Positions 13,797 to 22,147 of a stretch of 64,000 nucleotides of DNA are shown here, piece by piece. The position numbers and the translations under genes are program-made. Origin of the DNA: Saprospiraceae bacterium (GTDB taxonomy: Bacteria > Bacteroidota > Bacteroidia > Chitinophagales > Saprospiraceae); contig JAHBTU010000001.1 in NCBI GenBank assembly GCA_019638455.1, positions 1,503,501 to 1,567,500 on the forward strand. The letters are read 5' to 3'. Within the stretch, counting starts at the first letter, position 1, and each line of letters opens with the position of its first letter. The notes beneath the pieces are model-generated. The model did not search any database. It was not told the DNA's origin and was given only the letters and a program-made list of their open reading frames with translations.

Positions 13797-15824
13797 TTGA
13801 ATTTAGCCAAAACTTTACATTATTTAAACAAAAAAAACATCCACATTTCTTTGGCACAACTTGACGAACGCGAAATAACAAGATTTCGGCGTATGATGCC
13901 TGTTGAGGCGCTGCAACTTCCCTTTGGGGAAATCATGCGCTCGCTCAGCAAAATAATCGGCCCCCAACTTTATCCGGCCTTCGACCCATCGACATCCATT
14001 CCCAGCCCGTTGGAAGGGGAGCGCGACACTTCTTTCCTGAAAACCGCGAACACGGTGGGCATCAACGTTCGGACGATTCAGCATTTCTGGAACGTGGTGC
14101 CCTACTCACTTGTGTTGCCCAGGACACAGAATGCTATTCATATCCTTCCGATATGGGAGCCGGGCGTGGTGGCAAGCCTTTATGGCCCTGCCAGTTGGAA
14201 CGTGAACCCCGAATTCTTCAGCCCTCAGCTGGCTGCGGCCTTCCCCCATCTCGACACGGTGGAAAAGCACCTAAAAGTGACGGTCAACATCCTGCACCTG
14301 CTGGGCAAGGCGGTAGGGGTAGATGTGGTGCCACACACAGACCGCTATTCCGAAATGGCACTCGCCAATCCCCATCTCTTTGAGTGGCTTCAACGCCGCG
14401 ACATGGAAATCGCAGCGCACGATGCTCATCTGCATCGCAAAGTACAGACGCTGCTTTTCGAGCATTTGTTGCAGCAAGGAAGCGCGGTGCAGGATGTTGA
14501 GTTGCCCACGTCGCCCGAAGAGTTTTTTGAAAAAACGACAGAAAACACCCGCTTGCGTGTGCTTTTCGGTGAAAAATATGACTATTGGGGCCGGTTGTTC
14601 CGACGAAAAGCAATGGTGCGGTTGCTCCATGCACATGGCTACGAGACAGTGCCTGCCACGATGGGCCCGCCCTATCGCGGCCTCGAGGTGGACCCGCGCC
14701 CGGAGGCACAGGTGGTGGACGAGGAAGGCCTCGTCTGGCGCGACTATCGGCTTGTCCGGCCACAAAAATTTTCGCGTGTTTTTGGGCCACTGGCCCGCTA
14801 CAGGCTCTACGAGAGCAAAGACGACAACCAAAACTGGGAACTCGATTTTGAACGCCCCAATCACGCGGCGTGGGCGTATTGCGCCGAACATTACCAGAGC
14901 ATCGTGGCAGAGTATGGGTTCGACTTCATGCGTGGCGACATGTCTCACGTGCAGATGCGGCCCGGGGGGGTACCATCCTTGCGCGACGAATACTACGACC
15001 TGCTGGGAGCGGTGAAACGAGCGGTGCTGCGCGACAAGCCCTATTTCGGCTACTTCGCGGAGAGCTTTTTGGCCCCGCCCAACGAGATGGCTTACGGCGA
15101 CGAGTGCGCTCATCTGGAAGCGGCGATGGCGGACTCCACTTTGGGCGATTTGCAATCGGAACCCGTCGGCACGGAACAATTCGTGCGAACTTTCTGGCAA
15201 TACCGACAGTGGCTGGAGACACGGAAGTTCGCGCCCAACTTTACCATCATGACCGCCGACAAGGACGACCCTCGCTTCGACCGGTTTTATCTGGATGGCA
15301 ACGAGATGCGGCATTTCATCGCGCTGTTTCTGACCGATATGCCTTCCTACATGGGGCTTGGATTTGAGTGCCGCGACCCGCACCCACAGCCCGCGCCCAA
15401 CGAGTGTTACAGCAAATACTATGTTTTTCAAATGCCGAACGACCCCAAAACCACCAACGGACCATATCGGTGGGGGCAAAACAGGCGGCTTTATGAAAAT
15501 CTGGTTCGACAAAAATTGTTGTCGGATGAAATCATGGACGACATCCGCGATGCCAAAACGGCTTGGCTCCTGCCGCCCGACCCGAATGGACACGATAAGG
15601 TGATAGCATGGACGCAGCACGACACCCCACGGTATTTATTTGTGGCTAATCTCGACACCCAGCATGCGCAATTTGATGTTGCTTTTGAGGCGCCATCGGG
15701 CTACGGATGGAAAATGATATTTTCGACGGAACAAGCACAATTTGCGGCTGGTGCCGAACAGTCGGGCAACATCCTTGTTGAAAAATTGCTGCCGGGCGAG
15801 GGCGTGGTTTTCAGCCGCGTTTGA
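13797..15824 (+). CDS. GH13-like (alpha-amylase superfamily) protein
   Basis: 675 aa from a TTG at 13797; no earlier ATG in frame, and the first ATG is near codon 33, so the start is uncertain. The middle region looks like a TIM-barrel glycosidase: AIHILPIWEPGVVASLYGPASWNVNP, VNILHLLGKAVGVDVVPHTDR, then GFDFMRGDMSHVQM (strand with a possible nucleophile Asp), YFGYFAESFLAPPNE (possible acid/base Glu) and LDGNEMRHFIALFLTDMP. The C-terminal ~80 residues form a beta-sandwich-like end (RYLFVANLDTQHAQFDVAFEAP). No signal peptide, so probably cytoplasmic glucan metabolism. The substrate is not identifiable. Stands alone between unrelated genes. Confidence 0.7.
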   Translation: MNLAKTLHYLNKKNIHISLAQLDEREITRFRRMMPVEALQLPFGEIMRSLSKIIGPQLYPAFDPSTSIPSPLEGERDTSFLKTANTVGINVRTIQHFWNVVPYSLVLPRTQNAIHILPIWEPGVVASLYGPASWNVNPEFFSPQLAAAFPHLDTVEKHLKVTVNILHLLGKAVGVDVVPHTDRYSEMALANPHLFEWLQRRDMEIAAHDAHLHRKVQTLLFEHLLQQGSAVQDVELPTSPEEFFEKTTENTRLRVLFGEKYDYWGRLFRRKAMVRLLHAHGYETVPATMGPPYRGLEVDPRPEAQVVDEEGLVWRDYRLVRPQKFSRVFGPLARYRLYESKDDNQNWELDFERPNHAAWAYCAEHYQSIVAEYGFDFMRGDMSHVQMRPGGVPSLRDEYYDLLGAVKRAVLRDKPYFGYFAESFLAPPNEMAYGDECAHLEAAMADSTLGDLQSEPVGTEQFVRTFWQYRQWLETRKFAPNFTIMTADKDDPRFDRFYLDGNEMRHFIALFLTDMPSYMGLGFECRDPHPQPAPNECYSKYYVFQMPNDPKTTNGPYRWGQNRRLYENLVRQKLLSDEIMDDIRDAKTAWLLPPDPNGHDKVIAWTQHDTPRYLFVANLDTQHAQFDVAFEAPSGYGWKMIFSTEQAQFAAGAEQSGNILVEKLLPGEGVVFSRV

Positions 15825-16017
15825 AATTTAATTTTACGGAACTGTTAAATTTCGTCCAACACCCAAAATATATTCGGCCATTCAAGCCCAAGAGGTCTAT
15901 TTTTGCGGCATATTTTTTCGGTGGCACAAGGTTTGCAACAATAAGCCGGACGGCTTTCCGTTTTTTTTCTCGCTTTACCAAGCGCATCATCGTCACTATC
16001 AAAATCACTATCGCACA

Positions 16018-16119
16018 ATGAAAAATTGGAAAAAGTATCTCGCCTTTGCATTCATGGCCGCTTTGTTCCTCCTCGAAGCTTGCCATCGCGGTTATGGCTG
16101 CCCCGGCACTGACCTCTGA
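16018..16119 (+). CDS. Very small lipoprotein
   Basis: 33 codons: MKNWKKYLAFAFMAALFLLE, then ACHRGYGCPGTDL and a stop. The N-terminus is a signal peptide with a lipobox (LLEAC), leaving a 13-residue mature peptide containing GYGCPG. Small lipoproteins with a similar mature part occur in Bacteroidota, but their function is unknown. The downstream sequence to 16270 has no gene. Confidence 0.5.
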   Translation: MKNWKKYLAFAFMAALFLLEACHRGYGCPGTDL

Positions 16120-16270
16120 TAAAAAAATAATCGAATACCCGAACCGATTTTACAGGGCGCGGCTTGACAGCAGCGCCTTTTTTTATTTTTGTTGCGGACA
16201 TACCTGCGACCTGCCATGCGCGCACCTTGCGACCCCGCACGCCAACGCCCACATCTCTGAATCTTGATTA

Positions 16271-16361
16271 TACTTCGCGCCGCCAAGTTTTGGGCATGGC
16301 GAAAAGCGCAATCTGTTCAAAGTCAGGGAGAGGAATCATGGTGAACTGACAAATCCTAGCG
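16271..16361 (+). repeat. Dispersed repeat family 2, copy 2
   Basis: Lies immediately upstream of plsC, ending 4 bp before its ATG. It may therefore supply or block the plsC leader. Reverse-orientation relatives are at 10231, 21901 and 33255. Confidence 0.75.
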
Positions 16362-16365
16362 AATC

Positions 16366-17106
16366 ATGGTATATTTTCGCCGCGTGAGCTACCTGCGACT
16401 TATTTGGCGATTCCTGTTTTTTGCCTTCTTCACTACTGCCATCGTCGTCGAGATATGGCTGCGCCGCACCTTCATGGGGGCCGATATGCGGGCGGCGATG
16501 CGTGTGCGGCGGCGATGGGCGAGGGTTTTGCTGCACAACGTTGGCATACGGGGTGCCACCGAAGGCACCGCACCCGATTTCGCGTGCATTATCGTCTGTA
16601 ATCACCGCTCCTATCTCGACCCCATCCTTATGCTGCGCGACGTGGATGCCTACCCGGTGGCCAAAGCCGAACTGGCCGACTGGCCCATCATCGGCAAGGG
16701 CGCTCTTTTGGCGGGCATTCTTTACCTGCGCCGCGACCATTCTGGCAGCCGCGCCAACGCGCTGCGACTGATGGAGGAAAAAATCAGGGCGGGGTTTCAA
16801 ATCATTCTTTTCCCGGAAGGCACCACCTCTGGTGTGCATGGCACTTTGCCATTCAAAAAAGGGGTGTTCCAACTGGCCGCAAGAACGGGGATACCGATTG
16901 TGCCGGCGGCGCTGATTTTCCACGACAAAAAAGATTTTTGGGTTGGCAAACAAACTTTTTTGCAACACGCTGGTCGGCGTTTCAAAGAAAAAATCATTCG
17001 CGTGGACATTTGCTACGGGCCGATATTGCGGGGCGACGACGCTGAAAAGTTGCTTTCAGGCGCAAAAGACTGGATAGACGGGCGCTTGGGAACTGCTACG
17101 GGGTAG
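16366..17106 (+). CDS. plsC: 1-acyl-sn-glycerol-3-phosphate acyltransferase
   Basis: 246 aa membrane-associated acyltransferase that makes phosphatidic acid from lysophosphatidic acid. The N-terminal hydrophobic helix (LIWRFLFFAFFTTAIVVEIWL) is followed by the catalytic block 1 NHRSYLDP (HX4D), block 2 with LRRDHSGSRA, block 3 LFPEGTTS and block 4 IPIVPAALI. Length and motif spacing fit PlsC. The ATG at 16366 directly follows a family-2 repeat, so the native promoter is unclear. Followed by tRNA-Arg on the same strand with its own promoter. Confidence 0.93.
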   Translation: MVYFRRVSYLRLIWRFLFFAFFTTAIVVEIWLRRTFMGADMRAAMRVRRRWARVLLHNVGIRGATEGTAPDFACIIVCNHRSYLDPILMLRDVDAYPVAKAELADWPIIGKGALLAGILYLRRDHSGSRANALRLMEEKIRAGFQIILFPEGTTSGVHGTLPFKKGVFQLAARTGIPIVPAALIFHDKKDFWVGKQTFLQHAGRRFKEKIIRVDICYGPILRGDDAEKLLSGAKDWIDGRLGTATG

Positions 17107-17128
17107 AAATCGGTTTTTGAAATTCCTT

Positions 17129-17158
17129 TTTGAAAAAGCCACACAAGCACTACCTTTG
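17129..17158 (+). promoter_or_regulatory. Bacteroidota-type promoter of tRNA-Arg
   Basis: TTTG at 17129-17132, then 18 bp, then TACCTTTG at 17151-17158. This is a near-ideal TTTG/TAnnTTTG pair, 10 bp before the tRNA. Confidence 0.75.
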
Positions 17159-17168
17159 CGCCTGCTTC

Positions 17169-17240
17169 GGCCCCGTAGTTCAACGGATAGAATGGAAGTT
17201 TCCGGAACTTCAGATAGTGGTTCGATCCCACTCGGGGCTA
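17169..17240 (+). tRNA. tRNA-Arg (anticodon CCG)
   Basis: Cloverleaf visible by eye. Acceptor GGCCCCG pairs with CGGGGCT, and the discriminator is A. The anticodon arm is GAAGT/ACTTC around the seven-base loop TTCCGGA with anticodon CCG. The T-loop is GTTCGATCC. No CCA is encoded. It reads CGG codons. Confidence 0.93.
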
Positions 17241-17242
17241 CA

Positions 17243-17278
17243 AAAAACGCTGACGACCTTGCGGTTGTCAGCGTTTTT
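17243..17278 (+). terminator. Rho-independent terminator after tRNA-Arg
   Basis: AAAAACGCTGAC ... GTCAGCGTTTTT, a 12-bp stem with a 12-base loop and a T tract, starting 3 bp after the tRNA. Confidence 0.85.
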
Positions 17279-17391
17279 CATTTTTGCGTTCTCAAGTTTT
17301 CTGCATGAGCGGAACAAATAATCCGTTCAAGAACATGGCCATCCAAGAAATCTCGACAAGTCAAGGTTTCATTTTTCGTTTCATCTCGCGC

Positions 17392-18696
17392 TCACAGCCA
17401 CCCCAAAAATGGCTCTTCCAAAATCTTCTTCAAATCTACCAAGAAGCGAGCGGCATCGGCGCCATTGATGACGCGGTGGTCCCAGCCGATGGTGATGGGC
17501 ATCATCAGGCGCGGCTCAAATTCCTTGCCGTTCCAATGGGCTTCCATGCTGGCGGCAGTGACGCTGAGGATGGCTACTTGCGGCCAGTTGACGATGCTCA
17601 GCATGTTGGTGCCGCCGATGCCGCCGATGTTGGAGATGGAAAACGTGCCGCCGTCCAAGTCATCCAATTTGTTTTTGCCCTCGCGTGTGCGAGTGCTGAG
17701 TTCGGTGAGTTCGACGGAGATTTCGGTCAGTGATTTTTGGTCGCAGTTGCGAATGACTGGCACCAAAAGCCCTCGCGGTGTGTCCACCGCAATGCCGATA
17801 TTGATGTATTTTTTGTAAATCACCTCGTTGGTGGCATCGTCGAGGCTGGCGTTGAACTGCGGGTATTTGCGCAGCACCGAGCAAATCGCCTTGGTGAGGA
17901 TGGCGGTGGTGGTCAGGTTGCCACCTGCTGCCTTCACGGTGTCCTTGTGCTGTTGGCGCAGTTGCTCCAAGCGCGTGATGTCTGCCTTTTCTGAAATCCA
18001 CGCATGTGGGATGGTGTTGAATGCATAGTGCATATTTTCGGCGGTCAATTCGCCGATGCGTCCCAAGGGCTTGCGTTCGATGGTGCCAAATTTTTCAAAA
18101 TTGGGCAAGGGCTTGCGGCTCAGTCCGGCGCCACCTGTGCCAGTACTGCCTCCGCTGGTATCAATTTTTCTTTTGACAAAATCCACCACGTCCTTGTATG
18201 AAATGCGGCTCGCGCCTTGCGGCGGACGCACGTCGGAGAGGTTGATGCCAAATTCCTTGGCGCGTTTGCGAGCAAGCGGAGAGGCTCGCAAAGTGCCGGA
18301 GGTTTCTTGTTTGGCATCGCTCGTGCTGGGCGCACTACTTGTGGGAGCGGCGGTGGCGGGCGGCGGTGGCGGTGTGGGAGCGGCAGCAGACGTGGATGCG
18401 GCGGCGGCGGTGGGGCTGCTGCTTTCTTTTTCTTTGGGTGCGCTGCTGCTGGAGGAGGCGGAGTCGCTTTTCATTTTCAGGATGACGGTGCCATCGGTCA
18501 CGTCATCGCCTTTTTTCACGAGGATTTCCTCCACGATGCCATCGGCATCTACGGGGATTTCGGCGTCCACTTTGTCGGTGCCGACTATGAGGACGATTTG
18601 TTCTTTCGTTACTTTGTCGCCCGGTTTCACGAGTATGTCGAGCACCTTTCCGGTCACGTCGTCGCCGAGCGAGGGTAGTTTGAATTCGTAGGCCAT
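17392..18696 (-). CDS. 2-oxo acid dehydrogenase E2, lipoyl acyltransferase
   Basis: 434 aa, starting at 18696 (MAYEFKLPSLGDDV). It transfers the acyl group from E1-bound ThDP to CoA through a swinging lipoyl arm. Domains: lipoyl domain 1-76 with the lipoylated Lys in VGTDKVDAEIP; an Ala/Ser/Pro-rich linker ~77-150; an E1/E3-binding domain (ASPLARKRAKEFGINLSDV) at ~150-185; and the catalytic domain from ~215. The catalytic motif, normally HxxxDG, reads HRVINGADAARF, with Asn in place of Asp. It may pair with the fused E1 at the left edge, although the two are 16 kb apart. Convergent with tRNA-Arg. Confidence 0.93.
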   Translation of the reverse strand: MAYEFKLPSLGDDVTGKVLDILVKPGDKVTKEQIVLIVGTDKVDAEIPVDADGIVEEILVKKGDDVTDGTVILKMKSDSASSSSSAPKEKESSSPTAAAASTSAAAPTPPPPPATAAPTSSAPSTSDAKQETSGTLRASPLARKRAKEFGINLSDVRPPQGASRISYKDVVDFVKRKIDTSGGSTGTGGAGLSRKPLPNFEKFGTIERKPLGRIGELTAENMHYAFNTIPHAWISEKADITRLEQLRQQHKDTVKAAGGNLTTTAILTKAICSVLRKYPQFNASLDDATNEVIYKKYINIGIAVDTPRGLLVPVIRNCDQKSLTEISVELTELSTRTREGKNKLDDLDGGTFSISNIGGIGGTNMLSIVNWPQVAILSVTAASMEAHWNGKEFEPRLMMPITIGWDHRVINGADAARFLVDLKKILEEPFLGWL

Positions 18697-18795
18697 GATA
18701 ATCAACTGTTGGGCGGCAAAGATGAAGCAAGTTTGTGACATCTTTGCAACAGGCGTTGACAAAAGACTTATATCGCGCCACACAACTTTCGCGTC

Positions 18796-19221
18796 ATGAA
18801 TTTCTTGCTGCATTTTTTGGCCACGCTGCTGGTGTTTTTGCTCTTGGATGTCGTATGGCTCAAGTTTCTCATTGGCGGCTTGGTTGAATATCCGTTTGTG
18901 ACGCGCTATGGGTATCCGCCGAATTGGGCGTTGGCCGAGATTTATTACGTCTTGTTCTCGTTGTGGCTGGCTTTTGGCGCTGCTTATAAGAGCATGGTTT
19001 ACAACAACGTGGCCCCTGCATTTCTGGATGGGTGGCGGGTGGGCTTTCGCGTTGGGGTGCTTTATGCCGCTGTCAATATCGTGTTTGTCGCCCAATGGCC
19101 CCTTGAGTTGGTGGTGCTTGATGTCGCATGGGTCACTTTGTCCACTGCATTGGCAGCGGTGGCGAGCTACGCCATCGGGCTGTGGCTTACGAGTGGGGGT
19201 TCGCAGGTGAGGAGGAGGTGA
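18796..19221 (+). CDS. DUF2177-type membrane protein, copy 1
   Basis: 141 aa with about four transmembrane segments. It opens with LHFLATLLVFLLLDVVWLKFL and has WPLELVVLDVAWVTLSTAL near the end, which parallels the DUF2177 signature seen more clearly in the next gene. The basic tail (SQVRRR) is cytoplasmic by the positive-inside rule. It is divergent from the E2 gene. Family function is unknown. Confidence 0.7.
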   Translation: MNFLLHFLATLLVFLLLDVVWLKFLIGGLVEYPFVTRYGYPPNWALAEIYYVLFSLWLAFGAAYKSMVYNNVAPAFLDGWRVGFRVGVLYAAVNIVFVAQWPLELVVLDVAWVTLSTALAAVASYAIGLWLTSGGSQVRRR

Positions 19222-19262
19222 GTGGTTGTTGGTTGTCTGAGTGGGATTGTTTGTTTTTTGTG

Positions 19263-19354
19263 AAAACTTAGGTAGAGGGCTGTAAGACCTGATATTGGGT
19301 TGCATACTATTTCAATGGAGATGAAATCAGCCTTCTACCCTCTACCTAAGTTTT
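19263..19354. repeat. 17-bp inverted repeat between the DUF2177 genes
   Basis: AAAACTTAGGTAGAGGG at 19263-19279 and its exact complement at 19338-19354. Similar to the GGTAGAGGG/CCCTCTACC palindrome that brackets a repeat at 36047-36302. Confidence 0.65.
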
Positions 19355-19368
19355 TACATTTTTTTATC

Positions 19369-19764
19369 ATGAAAAATTTTGCCCACTTCTTGTGCACCCT
19401 TGTGGTTTATGCTGCGTTTGACTTGGCGTGGTTGAATCTTTTTGCCAAAAAATTCATCCAGCAGCAGGTAGGTTCGATGCTCGCTGCCCGTCCCGATTTA
19501 ATTGCCGGGGGTGTTTTTTACTTGATTTTTGCTTTTGGGCTGCTGTGGTTTTGTGTTTGGCCGGCCCAATCACCGCTACGCGCATTGCTCAATGGCGCTT
19601 TGTTTGGCTTGGTCACTTATGGCACTTATGAATTGGTGAACAAGGCATTGATTGACCGATGGCCGCTGCCTTTGGTGGTGGTCGACATCGCATGGGGTGT
19701 TTTTGTGGGAATGGTGACGAGTTGGATGTCGTATAAAACGGGCGAATGGCTGGAGGCGCTTTGA
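19369..19764 (+). CDS. DUF2177-type membrane protein, copy 2
   Basis: 131 aa, start at 19369 (MKNFAHFLCTLVVYAAFD). Four predicted transmembrane segments and a good DUF2177 pattern: FDLAWLNLFAKKF, GGVFYLIFAFGLLWF, YGTYELVNKALIDRWPLPLVVVDIAWGVFVG. Paralogous to the gene 150 bp upstream. The pair may have arisen by tandem duplication. Function unknown. Confidence 0.82.
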   Translation: MKNFAHFLCTLVVYAAFDLAWLNLFAKKFIQQQVGSMLAARPDLIAGGVFYLIFAFGLLWFCVWPAQSPLRALLNGALFGLVTYGTYELVNKALIDRWPLPLVVVDIAWGVFVGMVTSWMSYKTGEWLEAL

Positions 19765-19768
19765 GGGT

Positions 19769-21244
19769 TCAGAAGTAAAACCTTGCACCTGTGTTCAGCC
19801 CGAATATAATTTGACCCGGCAACGACCTGTCAGCTGCATCCTTGCGCGAAAAATCGCCTGAGAGCGCGGGGTCGGCAAAAAGCCCCAAATGGCGGGCAAG
19901 GCGAAATTCGGAGCCTAAGGATGCCCAATAACCCAAAAAGAAACTGCCTGCTGTCTGGTACTGCATATTGTAGCCGTTGTTGCCCTGCAACAATCGCAAA
20001 CGCACGTTCTGCGATGCTCTTGCCGTCACGTCGAGTTGGTTTTTCAAAATAAAGTTTCCGACCAGTCCTGCTTTGGCCACTGCCTGCCAGCGTCCCTGCC
20101 CGATTCGGCAAACGGCCAAAGCGGGAACGCGGAGTATTTGCAATGTTTCGGTGGTCGTGACGCGCAAAGCCACGCGCTCATTGTCGGGCAATGGGGCCGA
20201 AGGATTCACGGGTTCCATGCGAAGCGTCACGTTGGCGGAGCCTCCATAGACTCGCAGGTCGTAGTTGAATTGGCGGACTTGACCGCTTGGGCCAAGATTG
20301 CCTTGACTGAGCCTGAACCGGGGGGTGTGCGTGGCTTTGCGCGTCATGGAGCGAAACCCCAGTCCTGTCTCGACCGACCAACGCGAATTGATTTTTTTGC
20401 CAATACTCAGCCACCAGTCCGCAGCAAAATCGGCGCTTTCCTGACGACTGATGAATACTGGCCGTGTGCCGGGCACGGGCGAAATCTCCACATCCTGTTC
20501 CAGAATAGTGTATGGCATGACGTGTAAACCCAAATGCCAACCAGAAGGGGCGCGAAATGGCTTGATGGGTATGCTGACCTCGGCTCTTGCGCGATGGGCA
20601 GCGACTTCTAGCATCGGCATGGCGGCAGGCAGAGGGTCGAGAGCAGGCACTTTCACAGGTTCTGGCGCGAGTGGAGAAAGAGGGGTTATTTGCGACGTGT
20701 TTAGGGTGATTTGTTCGACGTTTTTTGATGTTTCGGAGAATAGACTTGTTGGGGCGGGTTCTTTTGTGATTGGCGCATCGGGATTCATGGAGTGGGCATT
20801 GGGTGTTTGGCTCGGGCGCTTTTCGCGCCTTCGCATATTTTCCCGCTGCGTGGTGGATGGTTCGTTTGTCGCCTTTCCTCTATGCTGTTTGGCGGAAGCG
20901 CGCATTTCCGAGCTGCCCGGAAGGCTGCTCGTTTCTGTTGCCGTGTCCGGGTTTTTTGTCGCGTTCTCTATTGCGGTTGCTTGTTCTTTGAGGTGCTGGT
21001 TTTGTATGTTTCTGATAAGTCGCTCGTAGTAGTAATGCTCGCCCACTAGTGCCGCAAGCAGCAGCACGACACCTGCCATCACGAGCCAGTGGCGGTTCCG
21101 AAGCCATGTAGGCCGATGGGAGGGCGCAGTTGGCAGCGCCGACTGTATGCGCGTCCACATATCGGGCGCTGGGTTTTCCTCATATTGCTCGAACGACTTG
21201 CGAACGTATTGGTCGAGGTGGTCGTCGTGTGTGTCTTTTTCCAT
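19769..21244 (-). CDS. Anti-sigma-like membrane protein with outer-membrane-type C-terminus
   Basis: 491 aa from ATG 21244. The cytoplasmic N-terminus (DDHLDQYVRKSFEQYEENPAPDMWTRI) is the typical start of Bacteroidota proteins encoded after ECF sigma factors. One transmembrane helix follows at ~50-65 (WLVMAGVVLLLAALVGE). A long Ser/Thr/Pro-rich linker (~70-190) comes next, then a ~280-residue beta-rich domain with PorT-like beta-barrel features (SGWHLGLHVMPYTILE, GKKINSRWSVETGLGFRSM, YWASLGSEFRLARHLGLFADP), ending in Phe. It starts 5 bp after the sigma gene, so it is co-expressed and likely controls it. It could couple envelope state to transcription. Confidence 0.78.
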   Translation of the reverse strand: MEKDTHDDHLDQYVRKSFEQYEENPAPDMWTRIQSALPTAPSHRPTWLRNRHWLVMAGVVLLLAALVGEHYYYERLIRNIQNQHLKEQATAIENATKNPDTATETSSLPGSSEMRASAKQHRGKATNEPSTTQRENMRRREKRPSQTPNAHSMNPDAPITKEPAPTSLFSETSKNVEQITLNTSQITPLSPLAPEPVKVPALDPLPAAMPMLEVAAHRARAEVSIPIKPFRAPSGWHLGLHVMPYTILEQDVEISPVPGTRPVFISRQESADFAADWWLSIGKKINSRWSVETGLGFRSMTRKATHTPRFRLSQGNLGPSGQVRQFNYDLRVYGGSANVTLRMEPVNPSAPLPDNERVALRVTTTETLQILRVPALAVCRIGQGRWQAVAKAGLVGNFILKNQLDVTARASQNVRLRLLQGNNGYNMQYQTAGSFFLGYWASLGSEFRLARHLGLFADPALSGDFSRKDAADRSLPGQIIFGLNTGARFYF

Positions 21245-21249
21245 GACTT

Positions 21250-21780
21250 TCAAGTTGTTAGGCTGTTTTCAAGCAGCTTGCGGAAATATGCTTTGGCCCG
21301 CATGAGTTGGGATTTGGAGGTGCCGACCGATATGCCGAGTATGGATGCGATTTCGGGGTGCGAGTAGCCTTCGAGCACGTACAGGTTGAACACGGCTCGA
21401 AAACCCGGCGGCAATTGTTGAAGCAACCGAATGATATGCTTGGCGGGTGGTTCGTCGTCGGCAAACGAAGGGGGGGCTTCCACAATATCGTGGACTTCTG
21501 TTTCCACTACGATGAGATGCTTACGGTGTTTTTGAAGGTGCTGCAATGCTGTGTTGACAAACACTTTGCGCACCCAACCTTCCAAATTGCCTGTGGCGGC
21601 GTATTGGTGCAGGTCGCGGAAAACTTTCACGAATCCTTCTTGCAACATATCCTCGGCATCCTCTCTGCTGTCGGCATAGCGGAGGCATAAGGCGAACATT
21701 TTGCCCTTGTAGCGTTCGTAGAAATGCTTTTGGGCAAGTGGCTCGCCGCGAAGACAGGCTTGCAAATCCGGTTCTTTCAT
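21250..21780 (-). CDS. ECF RNA polymerase sigma factor
   Basis: 176 aa from ATG 21780 (MKEPDLQACLRGEPLAQKHF). Sigma-70 region 2 is seen in YERYKGKMFALCLRYADSRE, then DAEDMLQEGFVKVFRDL; region 4 is LPPGFRAVFNLYVLEGYSHPE with the helix-turn-helix IASILGISVGTSKSQLMRAK. It directs RNA polymerase to a small regulon. The adjacent 19769-21244 gene, just 5 bp away, looks like its membrane regulator. The 367-bp upstream gap (21781-22147) contains a diverged family-2 repeat and nothing else recognisable. Confidence 0.95.
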   Translation of the reverse strand: MKEPDLQACLRGEPLAQKHFYERYKGKMFALCLRYADSREDAEDMLQEGFVKVFRDLHQYAATGNLEGWVRKVFVNTALQHLQKHRKHLIVVETEVHDIVEAPPSFADDEPPAKHIIRLLQQLPPGFRAVFNLYVLEGYSHPEIASILGISVGTSKSQLMRAKAYFRKLLENSLTT

Positions 21781-21900
21781 TGACTTGAACGAATGCCGTG
21801 AAGGTAGGTAGGAGACCCGCGCCAAGGGTTGCACGAGGTGTTCTTTTTCTGTCGTGATTCACGATGAAAATATACCTTGACTCGCGGGAATTTGTAAGAT

Positions 21901-21970
21901 GCCCATGATTTACTTGCTTGATTTTGAACAGACTGCGCTTTCACCATGCTTAAAACTTGGCGGCGTGAAG
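21901..21970 (-). repeat. Dispersed repeat family 2, diverged copy 3
   Basis: Shares GATTTTGAACAGACTGCGCTTT and AAAACTTGGCGGCGTGAAG-like blocks with the other copies but lacks the GTCAGTTCACC part. Confidence 0.55.
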
Positions 21971-22147
21971 GGAGGGGATTTCAAATTGTCGCAAGTAAAT
22001 CGGAACGCTGTTCCGGTGTGCAAAAGCGGCAATTTGAAATGACTCGTGTGAAGTATAATTTTCAGGCCCGATGCAACCCTTGTATCTGCGGTTGACCTAA
22101 CAAGGGAAAACACAACTCAACCATTTCACTCTAAAATTTTGTTTTCG

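Noticed and set aside
19764..19769. Overlap or fusion of the DUF2177 gene with the anti-sigma-like gene
   Set aside because: They are convergent, and the stop codons are separated by a few bases; nothing unusual.
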